Shown: positions 16,657 to 25,601, numbered from the stretch's first letter. The stretch is 64,000 nucleotides of DNA from DASWJZ01 sp963814905 (GCA_963814905.1 CAWFEM010000014.1:372001-436000), one strand, 5' to 3'. Notes: generated from the sequence alone by a model not told the origin. Numbers and translations: made by a program.

Positions 16657-17618
16657 GCGGCCGCCTTTCGCTTCGGCCTGCCCGCCGACTTGGCCTCGCC
16701 CCTTGGCGCGGGAATGACACGCACCGTGTCGGGAAGGCAGGCGCGGATCGTCTCGGCGATGGCGTGGTAGCGCGGCGCGCGCGGATCGGTCGCGCGAAAG
16801 GCGAGCGCGATGACGCGGAATGCGCGCCTGTCCTTGATGGGCGTATAGCGGATGAGACCGCCGAAGGTCTCCTGATCGGCGGCGGCGAGGGCCGGCAGCA
16901 GCGAGCAGCCCGCGCCCGCGGCGACCATGTGGCGGAGCGTCTCCAGGCTCGTCGCGTGCCGCTGCGCGCCCGTCGCGCGGCCGCGGCAAAGCGCCAGCGC
17001 CTGGTCGCGCAGGCAATGCCCCTCCTCCAGGAGGATCAGGTGCGCGTGTTCGAGATCGTCGATCGTCAGCGCGCGGGAGGGAAGCGCCATCTCCGCCGGA
17101 TGGATCGCCAGGAACGGCTCCTCGAAGAGCGGCACGATCTCAAGCCCCTCAGCGTCGAACGGCGTGGAGATCAGGGCGAGATCGCTTTCGCCGGCGACGA
17201 GCGACCCGACGATCTGTTCCGTCCGCCCCTCGCGCAGCACGAAATCGACCTGCGGGAAGCGCTCCCTGAGCGGCCGCAGGATGTGCGGCACGATGTAGGG
17301 GCCGAGCGTGGCGATGGCGTCGACGCGAAGCTGGCCGGAAAGTGCTTCGCTCGCCGAGGCAAGGTCGAGCAGGAGCTGCCCCTCCTCCAGAAGCCGCGTC
17401 GCCTGCCGGATCAGACGCGCGCCGGCTTCCGTGACGAGCACGCCGCGCGGGGTGCGCTCGAAGAGCGTGACGCCGAGCATCGCTTCGAGCTTCTTGATCT
17501 GCGCCGAAAGCGCCGGCTGCGAGACGCGGCAGCGCGTCGCCGCGCGGCCGAAATGCCGTTCCTCGGCGACGGCGGCGGCATATTCCAGATCGCGCAGCGA
17601 CAGGCGGTTGAGCGACAC
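16653..17618 (-). CDS. oxyR: Hydrogen-peroxide-sensing LysR-type activator OxyR
   Basis: 321 residues with an N-terminal LysR helix-turn-helix (HFGRAATRCRVSQPALSAQI) and a C-terminal sensor domain. The redox pair is present in EEGHCLRDQALALCRG: Cys202 and Cys211 match Cys199/Cys208 of E. coli OxyR, which form a disulfide on contact with peroxide. The start is GTG 17618 with GGGA about nine bases upstream. A candidate OxyR operator at 17638-17654 lies just upstream, suggesting autoregulation. katG lies 2 kb further along on the same strand with a matching site. dinB overlaps the 3' end. Confidence 0.93.
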   Translation of the reverse strand: MSLNRLSLRDLEYAAAVAEERHFGRAATRCRVSQPALSAQIKKLEAMLGVTLFERTPRGVLVTEAGARLIRQATRLLEEGQLLLDLASASEALSGQLRVDAIATLGPYIVPHILRPLRERFPQVDFVLREGRTEQIVGSLVAGESDLALISTPFDAEGLEIVPLFEEPFLAIHPAEMALPSRALTIDDLEHAHLILLEEGHCLRDQALALCRGRATGAQRHATSLETLRHMVAAGAGCSLLPALAAADQETFGGLIRYTPIKDRRAFRVIALAFRATDPRAPRYHAIAETIRACLPDTVRVIPAPRGEAKSAGRPKRKAAA

Positions 17619-17637
17619 GTGGATTGATCCCTTTTCC

Positions 17638-17654
17638 GATAGGGGTTCCTTATC
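17638..17654. promoter_or_regulatory. Candidate OxyR operator in the oxyR/GST intergenic region
   Basis: GATAG-N7-TTATC fits the OxyR half-site rule ATAG-N7-CTAT with one mismatch and closely resembles the site upstream of katG (21903-21919). It lies 20 bases upstream of the oxyR start and 125 bases upstream of the GST start, so it could serve both divergent genes. Confidence 0.6.
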
Positions 17655-17778
17655 GTATGGGCGCGTGTGCTGTCACCGCCATTATCACGTCATGCCTGCG
17701 ATGCAGCACGGGCGCGTGCTCCGGCTTGCGCCGCCGCCCGCCCTTGGGCACTCTCTGCGCGATCGCGGAGGAACGGCC

Positions 17779-18474
17779 ATGGCGATTGTTCTCTACGAGC
17801 TTTGCGGACGCGATCCGTCCCGATTGTTCAGCCCGCATTGCTGGAAGGCGCGGATGGCGTTGGCGCATAAGGGCCTCGCCTATGAGAGCCGGCCGACGCC
17901 GTTCACGCATATTCCGAAAATCGCCGGCGGATTCTCCAAGACGGTCCCCGTGCTCGACGATTCCGGGACGCTGGTGCGCGATTCCTTCGAGATCGCGCTT
18001 TATCTGGAGCGCGTCTACCGCAACCGTCCGTCGCTTTTCGGCGGCCCCGGCGGCGAGGCGATGGCGCGGTTCGTGGAGCGCTGGACGCAGTTCGGTCTTC
18101 AGGGGGCTCTCCTCCGCATGATCGTCGCCGACATCCACGATGCGCTCGATGCCCCGGACCAGGACTATTTCCGCAGCGACCGCGAGGTGAAGCTCGGCAA
18201 GCGGCTGGAGGACATCCAGGCGGGGCGTGAGGAGCGGGTCGCGGAGTTCCGCGAGGTCGCCCTGCGGCCGCTCCGCGAGACGCTCGCGATGCAGCCGTTC
18301 ATCGGTGGAAAGGGCCCGCTCTTCTGCGACTACGTCGTCTTCGGGGCGCTGCAATGGGCGCGCGTTGCAAGCCCGTTCAAGGTGCTCGCCGACGACGATC
18401 CGGTCGCCGACTGGTTCGCCCGCTGCCTCGCTCTGCATGACGGGCTCGGTGCAAAGACGAAGGCGGCCGCCTGA
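17779..18474 (+). CDS. Glutathione S-transferase family protein (beta-etherase-like)
   Basis: 231 residues from ATG 17779, with GGAGGAA five bases upstream. The N-terminal thioredoxin-fold domain reads LYELCGRDPSRLFSPHCWKA, then MALAHKGLAYE and KTVPVLDDSGTLVRDSFEIA (glutathione-binding Asp-Ser). A helical C-terminal domain follows. The N-terminus resembles the LigE/beta-etherase branch, but lignin-ether cleavage cannot be inferred from this. It is transcribed divergently from oxyR across a candidate OxyR site, so a role in peroxide or electrophile detoxification is reasonable. It ends 19 bases from a convergent glycosyltransferase gene. Confidence 0.85.
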   Translation: MAIVLYELCGRDPSRLFSPHCWKARMALAHKGLAYESRPTPFTHIPKIAGGFSKTVPVLDDSGTLVRDSFEIALYLERVYRNRPSLFGGPGGEAMARFVERWTQFGLQGALLRMIVADIHDALDAPDQDYFRSDREVKLGKRLEDIQAGREERVAEFREVALRPLRETLAMQPFIGGKGPLFCDYVVFGALQWARVASPFKVLADDDPVADWFARCLALHDGLGAKTKAAA

Positions 18475-18493
18475 CACACGCGGCTGCGCCGGA

Positions 18494-19510
18494 TCAATAA
18501 AGCTCCGTCGGCCAGGCGTAGTCGTGGGAGAGGGGTTCACGGAACGTGACCTCGACCATGTATCGCGTGACGAGGTCGACGCTGAAGATGTCGTGGTAGC
18601 GCTTCCATCCATTCTGCGCGACCACGCGCGCCTCCGCGTCGTCGGCGGCATAGCGCCCAATCCCCGCGACGAGGTCGTCGAGGTCGTCGAAGAAGGCAAG
18701 TTCCTTGTCGGAAAACAGGGAGCCGTAGCCCGATCCGCGATGCACGAAGGTCAGAAGCCCGTTGCCGACATATTGCGCGATCCGGTCTGACGAATAGAGC
18801 GGCCGGTTCATCTCCTTGTCGAGGCTGAGCCCCATCCGCGCGTCGGCGATCGCCTGGAGATAGGCGATGCCGAAGACAGGGGGCTTCCCGTCGAAGCCGC
18901 GAAAGTCGGTTCGAAGATCGGGCAGGCGCCGCTTGATCTCGCGGCACCATTCGGCGCGTTGCTTATCCCGCGTATCGCGCGTCGCGTGGAAGACGTCGTT
19001 GGCCGGGCTCGCATTGTCGAACGACCGGCCGGTATCGATGGCGCGGCAGACTGGGTTCGGCATGAAGGAGATGACGCGGCCTGGGCCGCTGAACTGCTTC
19101 AGCGCCTCTCCCGCCGTCGTCTGGAAGATGGCGTCGACGAGATCCGCGTGGAGCCGCACGTTCTCCACCGTTCTGGCCGTCATCAGATCGAGATTGCGGA
19201 TCGCGAGCCGCGGCCGGTCGGGACGCGCGCGGATCGCTTCCAACGTCGCGCGCGCGATCAGGTCCGCCTGCGCAAGCACGATCATCTGCGGCGCGAAATT
19301 CTCCACCGTCTCGAGGAACCGCCGGTTCATGGTTTTGGCGCCGAGCGACTTGCTTCGAAGCGGCGTCGCGGTGCGCGCGACGTCGCGGACGCTGAACGTC
19401 ATGACGTCGTGGCCGTTGCGCGTGAAGCCGTTCGCAAGCTTGCGGTTGGTGCTGAAGAACAGCGCCCCGTTCTCGCTCTCTCCGAAATTGCCGGCAAAAA
19501 GGATGCGCAT
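18494..19510 (-). CDS. Glycosyltransferase-like protein (GT-B type)
   Basis: 338 residues. It begins with MRILFAGNFGESENGALFF and has the alternating strand-helix pattern of GT-B glycosyltransferases. A C-terminal domain (AYLQAIADARMGLSLDKEMN, then SDRIAQYVGNGLLTFVHRGSG and a FSVDLVTRYM end) resembles the CgeB-like/Glyco_trans_1 group, where the Asp/Ser-rich loop precedes the donor-binding region. No signal peptide or membrane segment is present. It is separated from katG by the katG terminator, so it has its own promoter. Donor and acceptor are unknown; cell-surface polysaccharide is a guess. Confidence 0.65.
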   Translation of the reverse strand: MRILFAGNFGESENGALFFSTNRKLANGFTRNGHDVMTFSVRDVARTATPLRSKSLGAKTMNRRFLETVENFAPQMIVLAQADLIARATLEAIRARPDRPRLAIRNLDLMTARTVENVRLHADLVDAIFQTTAGEALKQFSGPGRVISFMPNPVCRAIDTGRSFDNASPANDVFHATRDTRDKQRAEWCREIKRRLPDLRTDFRGFDGKPPVFGIAYLQAIADARMGLSLDKEMNRPLYSSDRIAQYVGNGLLTFVHRGSGYGSLFSDKELAFFDDLDDLVAGIGRYAADDAEARVVAQNGWKRYHDIFSVDLVTRYMVEVTFREPLSHDYAWPTELY

Positions 19511-19576
19511 CGAGGGCTCTGTGGCACGCGGGGCTCAGAGCGCTTCATGCCCCGCATGGCGCGGAGAGACAAGAAG

Positions 19577-19604
19577 AAGGCCGCGGGCGTGAACCCGCGG
19601 CCTT
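19577..19604 (-). terminator. katG terminator
   Basis: A perfect 11-base stem (AAGGCCGCGGG/CCCGCGGCCTT) with a six-base loop begins 36 bases after the katG stop and is followed on the minus strand by the pyrimidine-rich CTTCTTGTCTC. It separates katG from the downstream glycosyltransferase. Confidence 0.8.
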
Positions 19605-19639
19605 CAGCGGTGCTTGGGAGGACCGCTATTCAGCCGACC

Positions 19640-21814
19640 TCAGACAAGGTCGAAGCGGTCCGCGTTCATCACCTTGTTCCAGGCCGCCACGAAGTCGTGC
19701 ACGAACTTCTCCTTGGAGTCGGCGCAGGCATAGACTTCCGCGAGCGCGCGGAGCTGCGAGTGCGACCCGAAGATCAGGTCGACGCGCGTGGCGGTCCACT
19801 TCAGGTCATCGGTCTTGCGGTCCCGGCCCTCGTACGTGCCGTCGGCGGTGGGATGCCAGTACGTGGCCATGGTGAGCAGATTGACGAAGAAGTCGTTCGT
19901 CAGCTTGCCCGGGCTCTGGGTGAAGACGCCGTGCTTGGACCCGCCGGCATTCGCACCGAGGACGCGCAGGCCTCCGAACAGCGCCGTCATTTCCGGCGCC
20001 GTCAGCGTCAGCAATTGCGCCCGATCGACCAGCGCTTCCTCGGGCATCATGAACTGCTCGCCGCTCAGATAGTTGCGGAAGCCGTCGGTGCGCGGTTCGA
20101 GCGCTGCGAAGGATTCTACGTCGGTCTGCTCCTGCGACGCGTCCATGCGTCCCGGCGTGAAGGGGACCTTCACGTCGACCCCGGCGTCCTTCGCGGCCTT
20201 CTCGATCGCCGCGGCGCCACCGAGGACGATCAGGTCGGCAAGCGACACCTTCTTGCCGCCGGCAGCCGAAGCGTTGAACGCCTTCTGGATCGCTTCGAGC
20301 CTATCGAGGGCCTTCGCGAGCTGAGCCGGATCGTTGACCTCCCAGTCCTTCTGGGGGCTCAGGCGGACACGCGCGCCGTTGGCGCCGCCCCGCTTGTCGG
20401 AGCCGCGGAAGGTCGAGGCCGAGGCCCAGGCGGTGGAGACCAGCTCGGGCACCGACAGGCCGGAGGCGAGGATTTTCGCCTTCAGATCGGCGATGTCCTG
20501 GTCGTTGACGAGTTCATGATCGAGCGTCGGGATCGGATCCTGCCACGCCAGCTCCTCCGCAGGAACGAGCGGACCGAGATAGCGAACCTTGGGGCCCATA
20601 TCGCGATGCGTGAGCTTGAACCAGGCGCGGGCAAAAGCGTCCGCGAACTGGTGGGGCTGCTCATGGAAACGCCGCGAGATCTTCTCATAGATGGGATCGA
20701 ACCGAAGCGAGAGGTCCGTGGTCAGCATGGTCGGCCGGCGATGCTTTGACGGATCGTGCGCATACGGCACGGATTCCGGAGCATCCTTGGCCACCCATTG
20801 CTGCGCGCCGGCCGGGCTCTTCGTCAGCTCCCATTCAAAGCCGAACAGGTTGTCGAAGAAGGAGTTGCTCCACTTCGTCGGCGTCTGCGACCAAGTGACT
20901 TCGGGGCCGCCGGTGATCGTGTCGTCCCCGAAGCCGGTGCCATGCCCGCTCTTCCAGCCGAGGCCCTGATCCTCGACGGCCGCGCCTTCCGGATCGGGAC
21001 CGACCAGCGATGGATCGCCGGCGCCGTGGGTCTTGCCGAAGGTGTGGCCGCCAGCGATCAGCGCGACCGTCTCCTCGTCGTTCATCGCCATGCGGAAGAA
21101 CGTTTCGCGGATGTCCTTGGCGGCCGCGACCGGGTCGGGCTTGCCGTTCGGCCCTTCCGGGTTGACGTAGATCAGGCCCATCTGCACCGCGGCGAGCGGA
21201 TTTTGCAGCTCGCGTTCGCCGCTGTAGCGCTCATCGCCAAGCCACGTCCCCTCCGGGCCCCAGTAGAGCTCTTCGGGCTCCCACACGTCGGCGCGGCCGC
21301 CCGCAAAGCCGAAGGTCTTGAAGCCCATCAATTCCAGCGCGACGTTGCCGGTCAGGATCATCAGGTCGGCCCAGGAGATTTTGCGGCCATATTTCTGCTT
21401 GATCGGCCACAGGAGCCGGCGCGCCTTGTCGAGGTTCGCGTTGTCCGGCCACGAGTTGAGCGGCGCGAAGCGCTGCTGACCGGCGCCGGCGCCGCCGCGC
21501 CCGTCGGTGATGCGGTAGGTGCCGGCGCTGTGCCACGCCATGCGGATGAAGAGCCCGCCGTAGTGACCGAAATCCGCCGGCCACCACTCCTGCGAGTCCG
21601 TCATCAAGGCATGCAGGTCCGCGATCACGGCATTCAGGTCGAGGCTCTTGAATTCCTCGGCATAGTCAAAGTCCTCGCCCATCGGATCGGACAAGGGCGA
21701 GTTCTTGTGGAGCATGTCGATATTGAGCTGTTCCGGCCACCAATCGCGGTTCGCGCGTCTACGGGAGCCGGTGAACGGGCATTCGCCCGCGCTTTCGTCA
21801 GTCTTTGCGTCCAT
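19640..21814 (-). CDS. katG: Catalase-peroxidase
   Basis: 724 residues from ATG 21814, the normal KatG length; an 80-residue upstream extension is promoter DNA. A heme enzyme that destroys H2O2 by catalase and peroxidase reactions. All key residues are visible: distal Arg91, Trp94 and His95 in RMAWHSAGTYR; proximal His257 in GGHTFGKTHGAG; and Trp94-Tyr216-Met242 at the spacing of the covalent Met-Tyr-Trp adduct needed for catalase activity. Upstream lie a TATATA box (21869-21874) and a GATAG-N7-CTATC site (21903-21919), consistent with activation by the OxyR encoded 2 kb away. Terminator at 19577-19604. Confidence 0.98.
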   Translation of the reverse strand: MDAKTDESAGECPFTGSRRRANRDWWPEQLNIDMLHKNSPLSDPMGEDFDYAEEFKSLDLNAVIADLHALMTDSQEWWPADFGHYGGLFIRMAWHSAGTYRITDGRGGAGAGQQRFAPLNSWPDNANLDKARRLLWPIKQKYGRKISWADLMILTGNVALELMGFKTFGFAGGRADVWEPEELYWGPEGTWLGDERYSGERELQNPLAAVQMGLIYVNPEGPNGKPDPVAAAKDIRETFFRMAMNDEETVALIAGGHTFGKTHGAGDPSLVGPDPEGAAVEDQGLGWKSGHGTGFGDDTITGGPEVTWSQTPTKWSNSFFDNLFGFEWELTKSPAGAQQWVAKDAPESVPYAHDPSKHRRPTMLTTDLSLRFDPIYEKISRRFHEQPHQFADAFARAWFKLTHRDMGPKVRYLGPLVPAEELAWQDPIPTLDHELVNDQDIADLKAKILASGLSVPELVSTAWASASTFRGSDKRGGANGARVRLSPQKDWEVNDPAQLAKALDRLEAIQKAFNASAAGGKKVSLADLIVLGGAAAIEKAAKDAGVDVKVPFTPGRMDASQEQTDVESFAALEPRTDGFRNYLSGEQFMMPEEALVDRAQLLTLTAPEMTALFGGLRVLGANAGGSKHGVFTQSPGKLTNDFFVNLLTMATYWHPTADGTYEGRDRKTDDLKWTATRVDLIFGSHSQLRALAEVYACADSKEKFVHDFVAAWNKVMNADRFDLV

Positions 21815-21868
21815 GGGATGGGGCCTTCCCTCGTTTGGAATTGTTCCAAACGGGTTAGCGCGCCAGGC

Positions 21869-21874
21869 TATATA
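21869..21874 (-). promoter_or_regulatory. Putative katG -10 element
   Basis: TATATA lies in an AT-rich island 55 bases upstream of the katG start, in otherwise GC-rich DNA. No good -35 hexamer is seen 17 bases further up, as expected for an activator-dependent promoter with the OxyR-like site centred about 40 bases upstream of this box. Confidence 0.5.
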
Positions 21875-21902
21875 AAGGCAAATATGCAGTTCCTCTTGCG
21901 GC

Positions 21903-21919
21903 GATAGGTCATCCCTATC
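21903..21919 (-). promoter_or_regulatory. Candidate OxyR operator upstream of katG
   Basis: GATAGGTCATCCCTATC is a perfect palindrome with six-base arms (GATAGG/CCTATC) and matches the OxyR motif ATAG-N7-CTAT exactly. Its centre is about 97 bases upstream of the katG start, just above the putative -10 region. A second, near-identical site precedes oxyR (17638-17654). Confidence 0.72.
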
Positions 21920-21968
21920 GGTCGCTAGGCACGCTGAAGGCTGCGATGTGGGTTCGTACCTTTCAGCC

Positions 21969-22070
21969 GTCGTCATTGCCGGGCTTGACCCAACAATCCA
22001 TTCCGTTCCGTTCGCAGCGATATCCAACCGTTCAGGAATGGATGCCCGGATCAAGTCCGGGCATGACGAC
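21969..22070. repeat. Nested REP-like palindromic element
   Basis: Outer arms (GTCGTCATTGCCGGGCTTGA and TCAAGTCCGGGCATGACGAC) enclose inner arms (ATCCATTCC and GGAATGGAT). The same two-level design occurs at 43872-43969, and the outer palindrome alone at 12936-12969. It lies between katG and the downstream end of the phytase-like gene. Confidence 0.8.
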
Positions 22071-22082
22071 AGTGGAAGCTGC

Positions 22083-23438
22083 CTAGCGAGGGCCGATATC
22101 GCTGCCCTCGACGATCACGACCTGGTTCGGCGCGCCTTCGATGCCGAAATCGTTGTCGTTGATCATGAAGAGCTTGCCGTCGGCGGTGAGCGCGAGGCCC
22201 TCGATCTTGCCCGGATAGCGCTTCGCCGCGCCTTCGAGCGACGAGGCGACGAGCCGCTCCGTCTTGGTCACCGGAACGATGTCGATTGAGGCGAGGTCGT
22301 CGGTCTGCTCGAGCGTCGGGCTGGTCGCCGGGTCGTCCCACTTCGAACCGAGGATGTTCGTCGCGCCGTCGAGCGTGATCTCGAAGAGCTTGGCGATCTG
22401 GTCGGTGCGCTCGTCGGTCAGGAAATGCCCGTGGCCGAGCGCGGTCATTTCGCTGACGCGGAGCGACGAGGGCTTCTTCGCGTCGGTCGCGCCGAGATCG
22501 GCATATTTCTGCCAGTCGTCGAGCTGGTAGACGTATTCGGCGGTCGGGGTGAGCGTGGTCTCGCCGCCGCTCTCGCCGACGTCAAGCTGCAAGAGGCGGA
22601 TGTTGAGGGCGTCGCCGTAGGTCTTGGCATCGGGATTGTCGAGCGGGTTCTGGACCATGGCGTAGAGCTTGCCGTCGTCGCCGAGCGCCAGCAATTCAAT
22701 GCCGCGGTTGGAATGCCGCATGGCGAGGATCGCCGGCAGGCTGCCCACGACCGGATAGTCGGCGGCGGCGAAGTCCTGCTCCGTACCGGCCGGAACGAAG
22801 CGCCGCGTGATGGTGCCGTCCGCGGCAATCTCGACGATCCCGGTGGCGTTCTCCTCGCCGATGAAGAAGCGGCCGTCGGGAAGCTTCACCAGGCCTTCCG
22901 CGTCGATGGCGTTGGCGTCCTGCTCAAGCGGCGCGCCGGCGCCGTCGCGCGGCTTGTCGGTCTTCGCCACCTTGAGCGGGTTGGTGAGACCGGTGACCGG
23001 CTTGCCCTTGGGCGTCTTGAGCGGGATCACGTCGATGACGGTGAAAGTCTTCGCGGCCGGGTCGAGGGTCACCTGGTAGATCGAGACGGTGTAGTTCGGG
23101 ACCGGGTAGAGGCGGCCGCTCCCGGCCTTCTGGCCGCCGGCCTCGGGGCAGATGTCCTCCTTCTTGACGTTCATGATGTCTTCGGCGTCGGCGCATGTGA
23201 AGTTCGGGCCGCGGTCGGAGGCGGTGTAGAACGTGTTGGCCGGTCCGCTCGGATCGCGGAAGGCCGACGAGCCGATGCCGACGTCGATGTCGAGCGCCTT
23301 CGAGCCGGGAACCGGCGCTTGGTAGCGCTCCAGGCTGAGCGCCTCCTGGCCGGGCGCCGCGTCGTAGATGGTGAGCGTCTCCGCATGGAGCGCGGACGTC
23401 GCGGCAAGCGACAGGGCGGCGACAAGAAGTTGGCGCAT
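22083..23438 (-). CDS. Exported esterase-like/phytase-like beta-propeller protein
   Basis: 451 residues from ATG 23438 (GGAGG eight bases upstream). There is a signal peptide at 1-20 (LLVAALSLAATSALHA). The mature protein matches the 'esterase-like activity of phytase' family: SAFRDPSGPANTFYTASDRG, NAIDAEGLVKLPDGRFFIGE, HSNRGIELLALGDDGKLYAM and KIEGLALTADGKLFMINDND, with acidic loops typical of a Ca-binding six-bladed propeller. The family is thought to hydrolyse phosphate esters in the periplasm, but few members have been tested. It is transcribed away from ndk. Confidence 0.82.
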   Translation of the reverse strand: MRQLLVAALSLAATSALHAETLTIYDAAPGQEALSLERYQAPVPGSKALDIDVGIGSSAFRDPSGPANTFYTASDRGPNFTCADAEDIMNVKKEDICPEAGGQKAGSGRLYPVPNYTVSIYQVTLDPAAKTFTVIDVIPLKTPKGKPVTGLTNPLKVAKTDKPRDGAGAPLEQDANAIDAEGLVKLPDGRFFIGEENATGIVEIAADGTITRRFVPAGTEQDFAAADYPVVGSLPAILAMRHSNRGIELLALGDDGKLYAMVQNPLDNPDAKTYGDALNIRLLQLDVGESGGETTLTPTAEYVYQLDDWQKYADLGATDAKKPSSLRVSEMTALGHGHFLTDERTDQIAKLFEITLDGATNILGSKWDDPATSPTLEQTDDLASIDIVPVTKTERLVASSLEGAAKRYPGKIEGLALTADGKLFMINDNDFGIEGAPNQVVIVEGSDIGPR

Positions 23439-23594
23439 GGGTTCGGCCTCCGGATTGGGAAAGGATCGTCGGAGGCGATAAAGCGCACGCGGTGACAGGC
23501 TGATGACAAAGGCCCCAAGGAACGGCGTGGCTTGCCGGATTGCCGCTCCCGCCCCTATAAGCCCCGGACCTTCAACGGAGCATCGACGGAGACT

Positions 23595-24017
23595 ATGGCG
23601 ATCGAGCGTACCTTTTCCATCATCAAGCCGGACGCGACCAAGCGCAATTTGACGGGCAAGATCGTCGACAAGCTTGAAAGCGCCGGCCTGCGTGTCGTGG
23701 CGCAGCGGCGTATCCGCATGACGCGGGAGCAGGCCGAGGGCTTCTACGCCGTCCACAAGGACCGCCCGTTCTTCGGCGAGCTGGTCGATTTCATGATCTC
23801 CGGACCGGTCGTCGTTCAGGTGCTGGAGGGCGAGAACGCCGTCGCCAAGAACCGCGAGGTCATGGGCGCGACCAACCCGAAGGACGCCGCGCCGGGCACG
23901 ATCCGCAAGGAGTTCGCACTTTCAGTGGGCGAGAATTCCGTGCACGGCTCCGATGCGCCGGAGACGGCGAAAGAGGAAATCGCCTTCTTCTTCAAGGACG
24001 ACGAGATCGTCGGCTGA
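23595..24017 (+). CDS. ndk: Nucleoside diphosphate kinase
   Basis: 140 residues, full length. It transfers phosphate from ATP to NDPs through a phosphohistidine. It starts AIERTFSIIKPDATKRNL and has the active-site His117 in GENSVHGSDA. It is monocistronic, 15 bases from the convergent monooxygenase gene. GGAG sits just upstream of ATG 23595. Confidence 0.98.
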   Translation: MAIERTFSIIKPDATKRNLTGKIVDKLESAGLRVVAQRRIRMTREQAEGFYAVHKDRPFFGELVDFMISGPVVVQVLEGENAVAKNREVMGATNPKDAAPGTIRKEFALSVGENSVHGSDAPETAKEEIAFFFKDDEIVG

Positions 24018-24032
24018 GGCCCCCGCGGCGCT

Positions 24033-25601
24033 TCAAACGGAGAGATGCAGCGTCTCGTCGGCGTAACGCCGGATCGCCGCGGCGTCGAGCCGCGTGCCGC
24101 ACAATCCGATATGGCCGTCGGGCCTCAGGAGAAAGAACGACGGCTGCGGGATCGCGGCGCGCGCCAGTTCGCGATCGTTGACCGGATTGGCGGGGACCAC
24201 ATGGACCCGCAGCACGTCGTGAAGGCGTCCCAGCGCATCGTCGGGCGGTGACGGCTGCCCGAACGCGATCAGGTTGAATTGCGTGTCGTCAAGCCGTTCG
24301 AACAGATCCTCGATCTCGCCATCCGGCCGGAACTTCAGGTGCAGCCATGGGAAGCGGTCGCCCGCTTGCGGCGCGCCGCGTGGGAAGCCCTCCAGGGACT
24401 TCGACAGGGCGCTTCCGCGGTAGGTGATGCCGGTCTGGGAGACGAGCCGAAACGCGATCGCCTGGATGCGCTCGATGGACATCGCGAAGGCGGCGATCCT
24501 GGCAAGGATGTTCGTGCGGAAGAGGCCGGCGAGCCAGCTATCGGAGACGACCAGCCGGAACGCCCGATCCGTCGTGTCGAGCAGGTGCCGCGCGACGGGC
24601 AGCCGCTCCTCCTCGTAGGAATTCAACAGCGCTGCGCCGGCCCGGCCCTCGACGACGAGGGCGAGCTTCCAGGCCAGGTTGTACGAATCCTGCAGGCCGG
24701 TGTTCATGCCCTGCGCGCCGACCGGGCTGTGGATGTGCGCGGCGTCGCCGAGCAGGAAAGATCGCCCCTCCTGGAAGTGCGACGCGCAGCGGTGATGGAT
24801 GCGGTAGGTGGAGAACCAGCTGCAGCTCTGGAAGGAGAGCGCTGCCCCCGCTTCGTGGCGGAGCGAGGGAACGACGTCATCGAAGCGCAGATCCTTCTTG
24901 TCGCGCAGGTCTGCCGGCAGGATGCCGACGACGCGCCAATGGTCCTTTCCACGCAAGGGAAAGAGGAGATGAAAGCCGTCGCGCCACAGATAGACGTTGA
25001 CCTCGCCGGGAACCATCCCGCCCGTCGCCTCCGTGTCGGCGACGTAGAAGACATGCTCATAAGGCGCGCCGGGAAATGTGATCCCGCTCAGCTCGCGCAC
25101 CGCGCTATGCGCGCCATCGCATCCACCCACATAGGCGGCGAGAATGTCTTCGGTAGAGCCGTCCGCCAGCTTCAGCGTCGCGGTGACCTTGTCGGCGTCC
25201 TGCGACAGTCCAATGAGCTCCGTGTTCCACTCGACCGCCGCGCCCAGATCACGAAGCCTGTCGCCCATGATGCGCTCGTTGTCGTCCTGGCCGAGCACGA
25301 GGACGAACGGATAGGCGGTGACGCCGCGGCCGGCGTCGCCGAGCGGCAGGTGCGCCATCTTTCGTCCCTGCGCCCAGATATTGGCTCCGTTCGCCGGGGT
25401 GCCGAGCGCAAGCGCCCGATCCGCGATGCCGAGCTTTGCGTAAATTTCAAGCGTGCGCGCCTGCACGCCGAGGGCGCGCGTCTCGCGCGCCGGCCCCGCG
25501 TGACGGTCGATGATCCGCACGCCGACGCCGCGACGAACGAGCTGGTCGGCAAGCATCAGCCCCGTCGGGCCGGCGCCGACGACGAGAACGTCGATATCCA
25601 A
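24033..25601 (-). CDS. FAD-dependent aromatic-type monooxygenase (class A)
   Basis: 522 residues from a TTG start. N-terminal FAD Rossmann motif VLVVGAGPTGLMLADQLVRR, the middle motif YVGGCDGAHSAVREL (DG motif) and the second FAD motif GDAAHIHSPVGAQGMNTGLQ define the PHBH/MhpA-like flavin monooxygenases. The C-terminal about 120 residues look like the thioredoxin-like domain found in phenol-hydroxylase-type members. It would hydroxylate an aromatic or polyketide-like substrate with NAD(P)H and O2. No catabolic gene cluster surrounds it, so the substrate cannot be inferred. Confidence 0.88.
   Translation of the reverse strand: MDIDVLVVGAGPTGLMLADQLVRRGVGVRIIDRHAGPARETRALGVQARTLEIYAKLGIADRALALGTPANGANIWAQGRKMAHLPLGDAGRGVTAYPFVLVLGQDDNERIMGDRLRDLGAAVEWNTELIGLSQDADKVTATLKLADGSTEDILAAYVGGCDGAHSAVRELSGITFPGAPYEHVFYVADTEATGGMVPGEVNVYLWRDGFHLLFPLRGKDHWRVVGILPADLRDKKDLRFDDVVPSLRHEAGAALSFQSCSWFSTYRIHHRCASHFQEGRSFLLGDAAHIHSPVGAQGMNTGLQDSYNLAWKLALVVEGRAGAALLNSYEEERLPVARHLLDTTDRAFRLVVSDSWLAGLFRTNILARIAAFAMSIERIQAIAFRLVSQTGITYRGSALSKSLEGFPRGAPQAGDRFPWLHLKFRPDGEIEDLFERLDDTQFNLIAFGQPSPPDDALGRLHDVLRVHVVPANPVNDRELARAAIPQPSFFLLRPDGHIGLCGTRLDAAAIRRYADETLHLSV

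Noticed and set aside
16657..17016. N-terminal extension of the DinB protein
   Set aside because: It overlaps oxyR in another frame and is Arg/Ala-rich, as expected of shadow frames in GC-rich DNA. ATG 16656 coupled to the oxyR stop is the sensible start.
21815..22054. 80-residue N-terminal extension of KatG
   Set aside because: The stretch contains the promoter, the OxyR-like site and part of a REP-like element; KatG homologues start near MDAKTDESAG.
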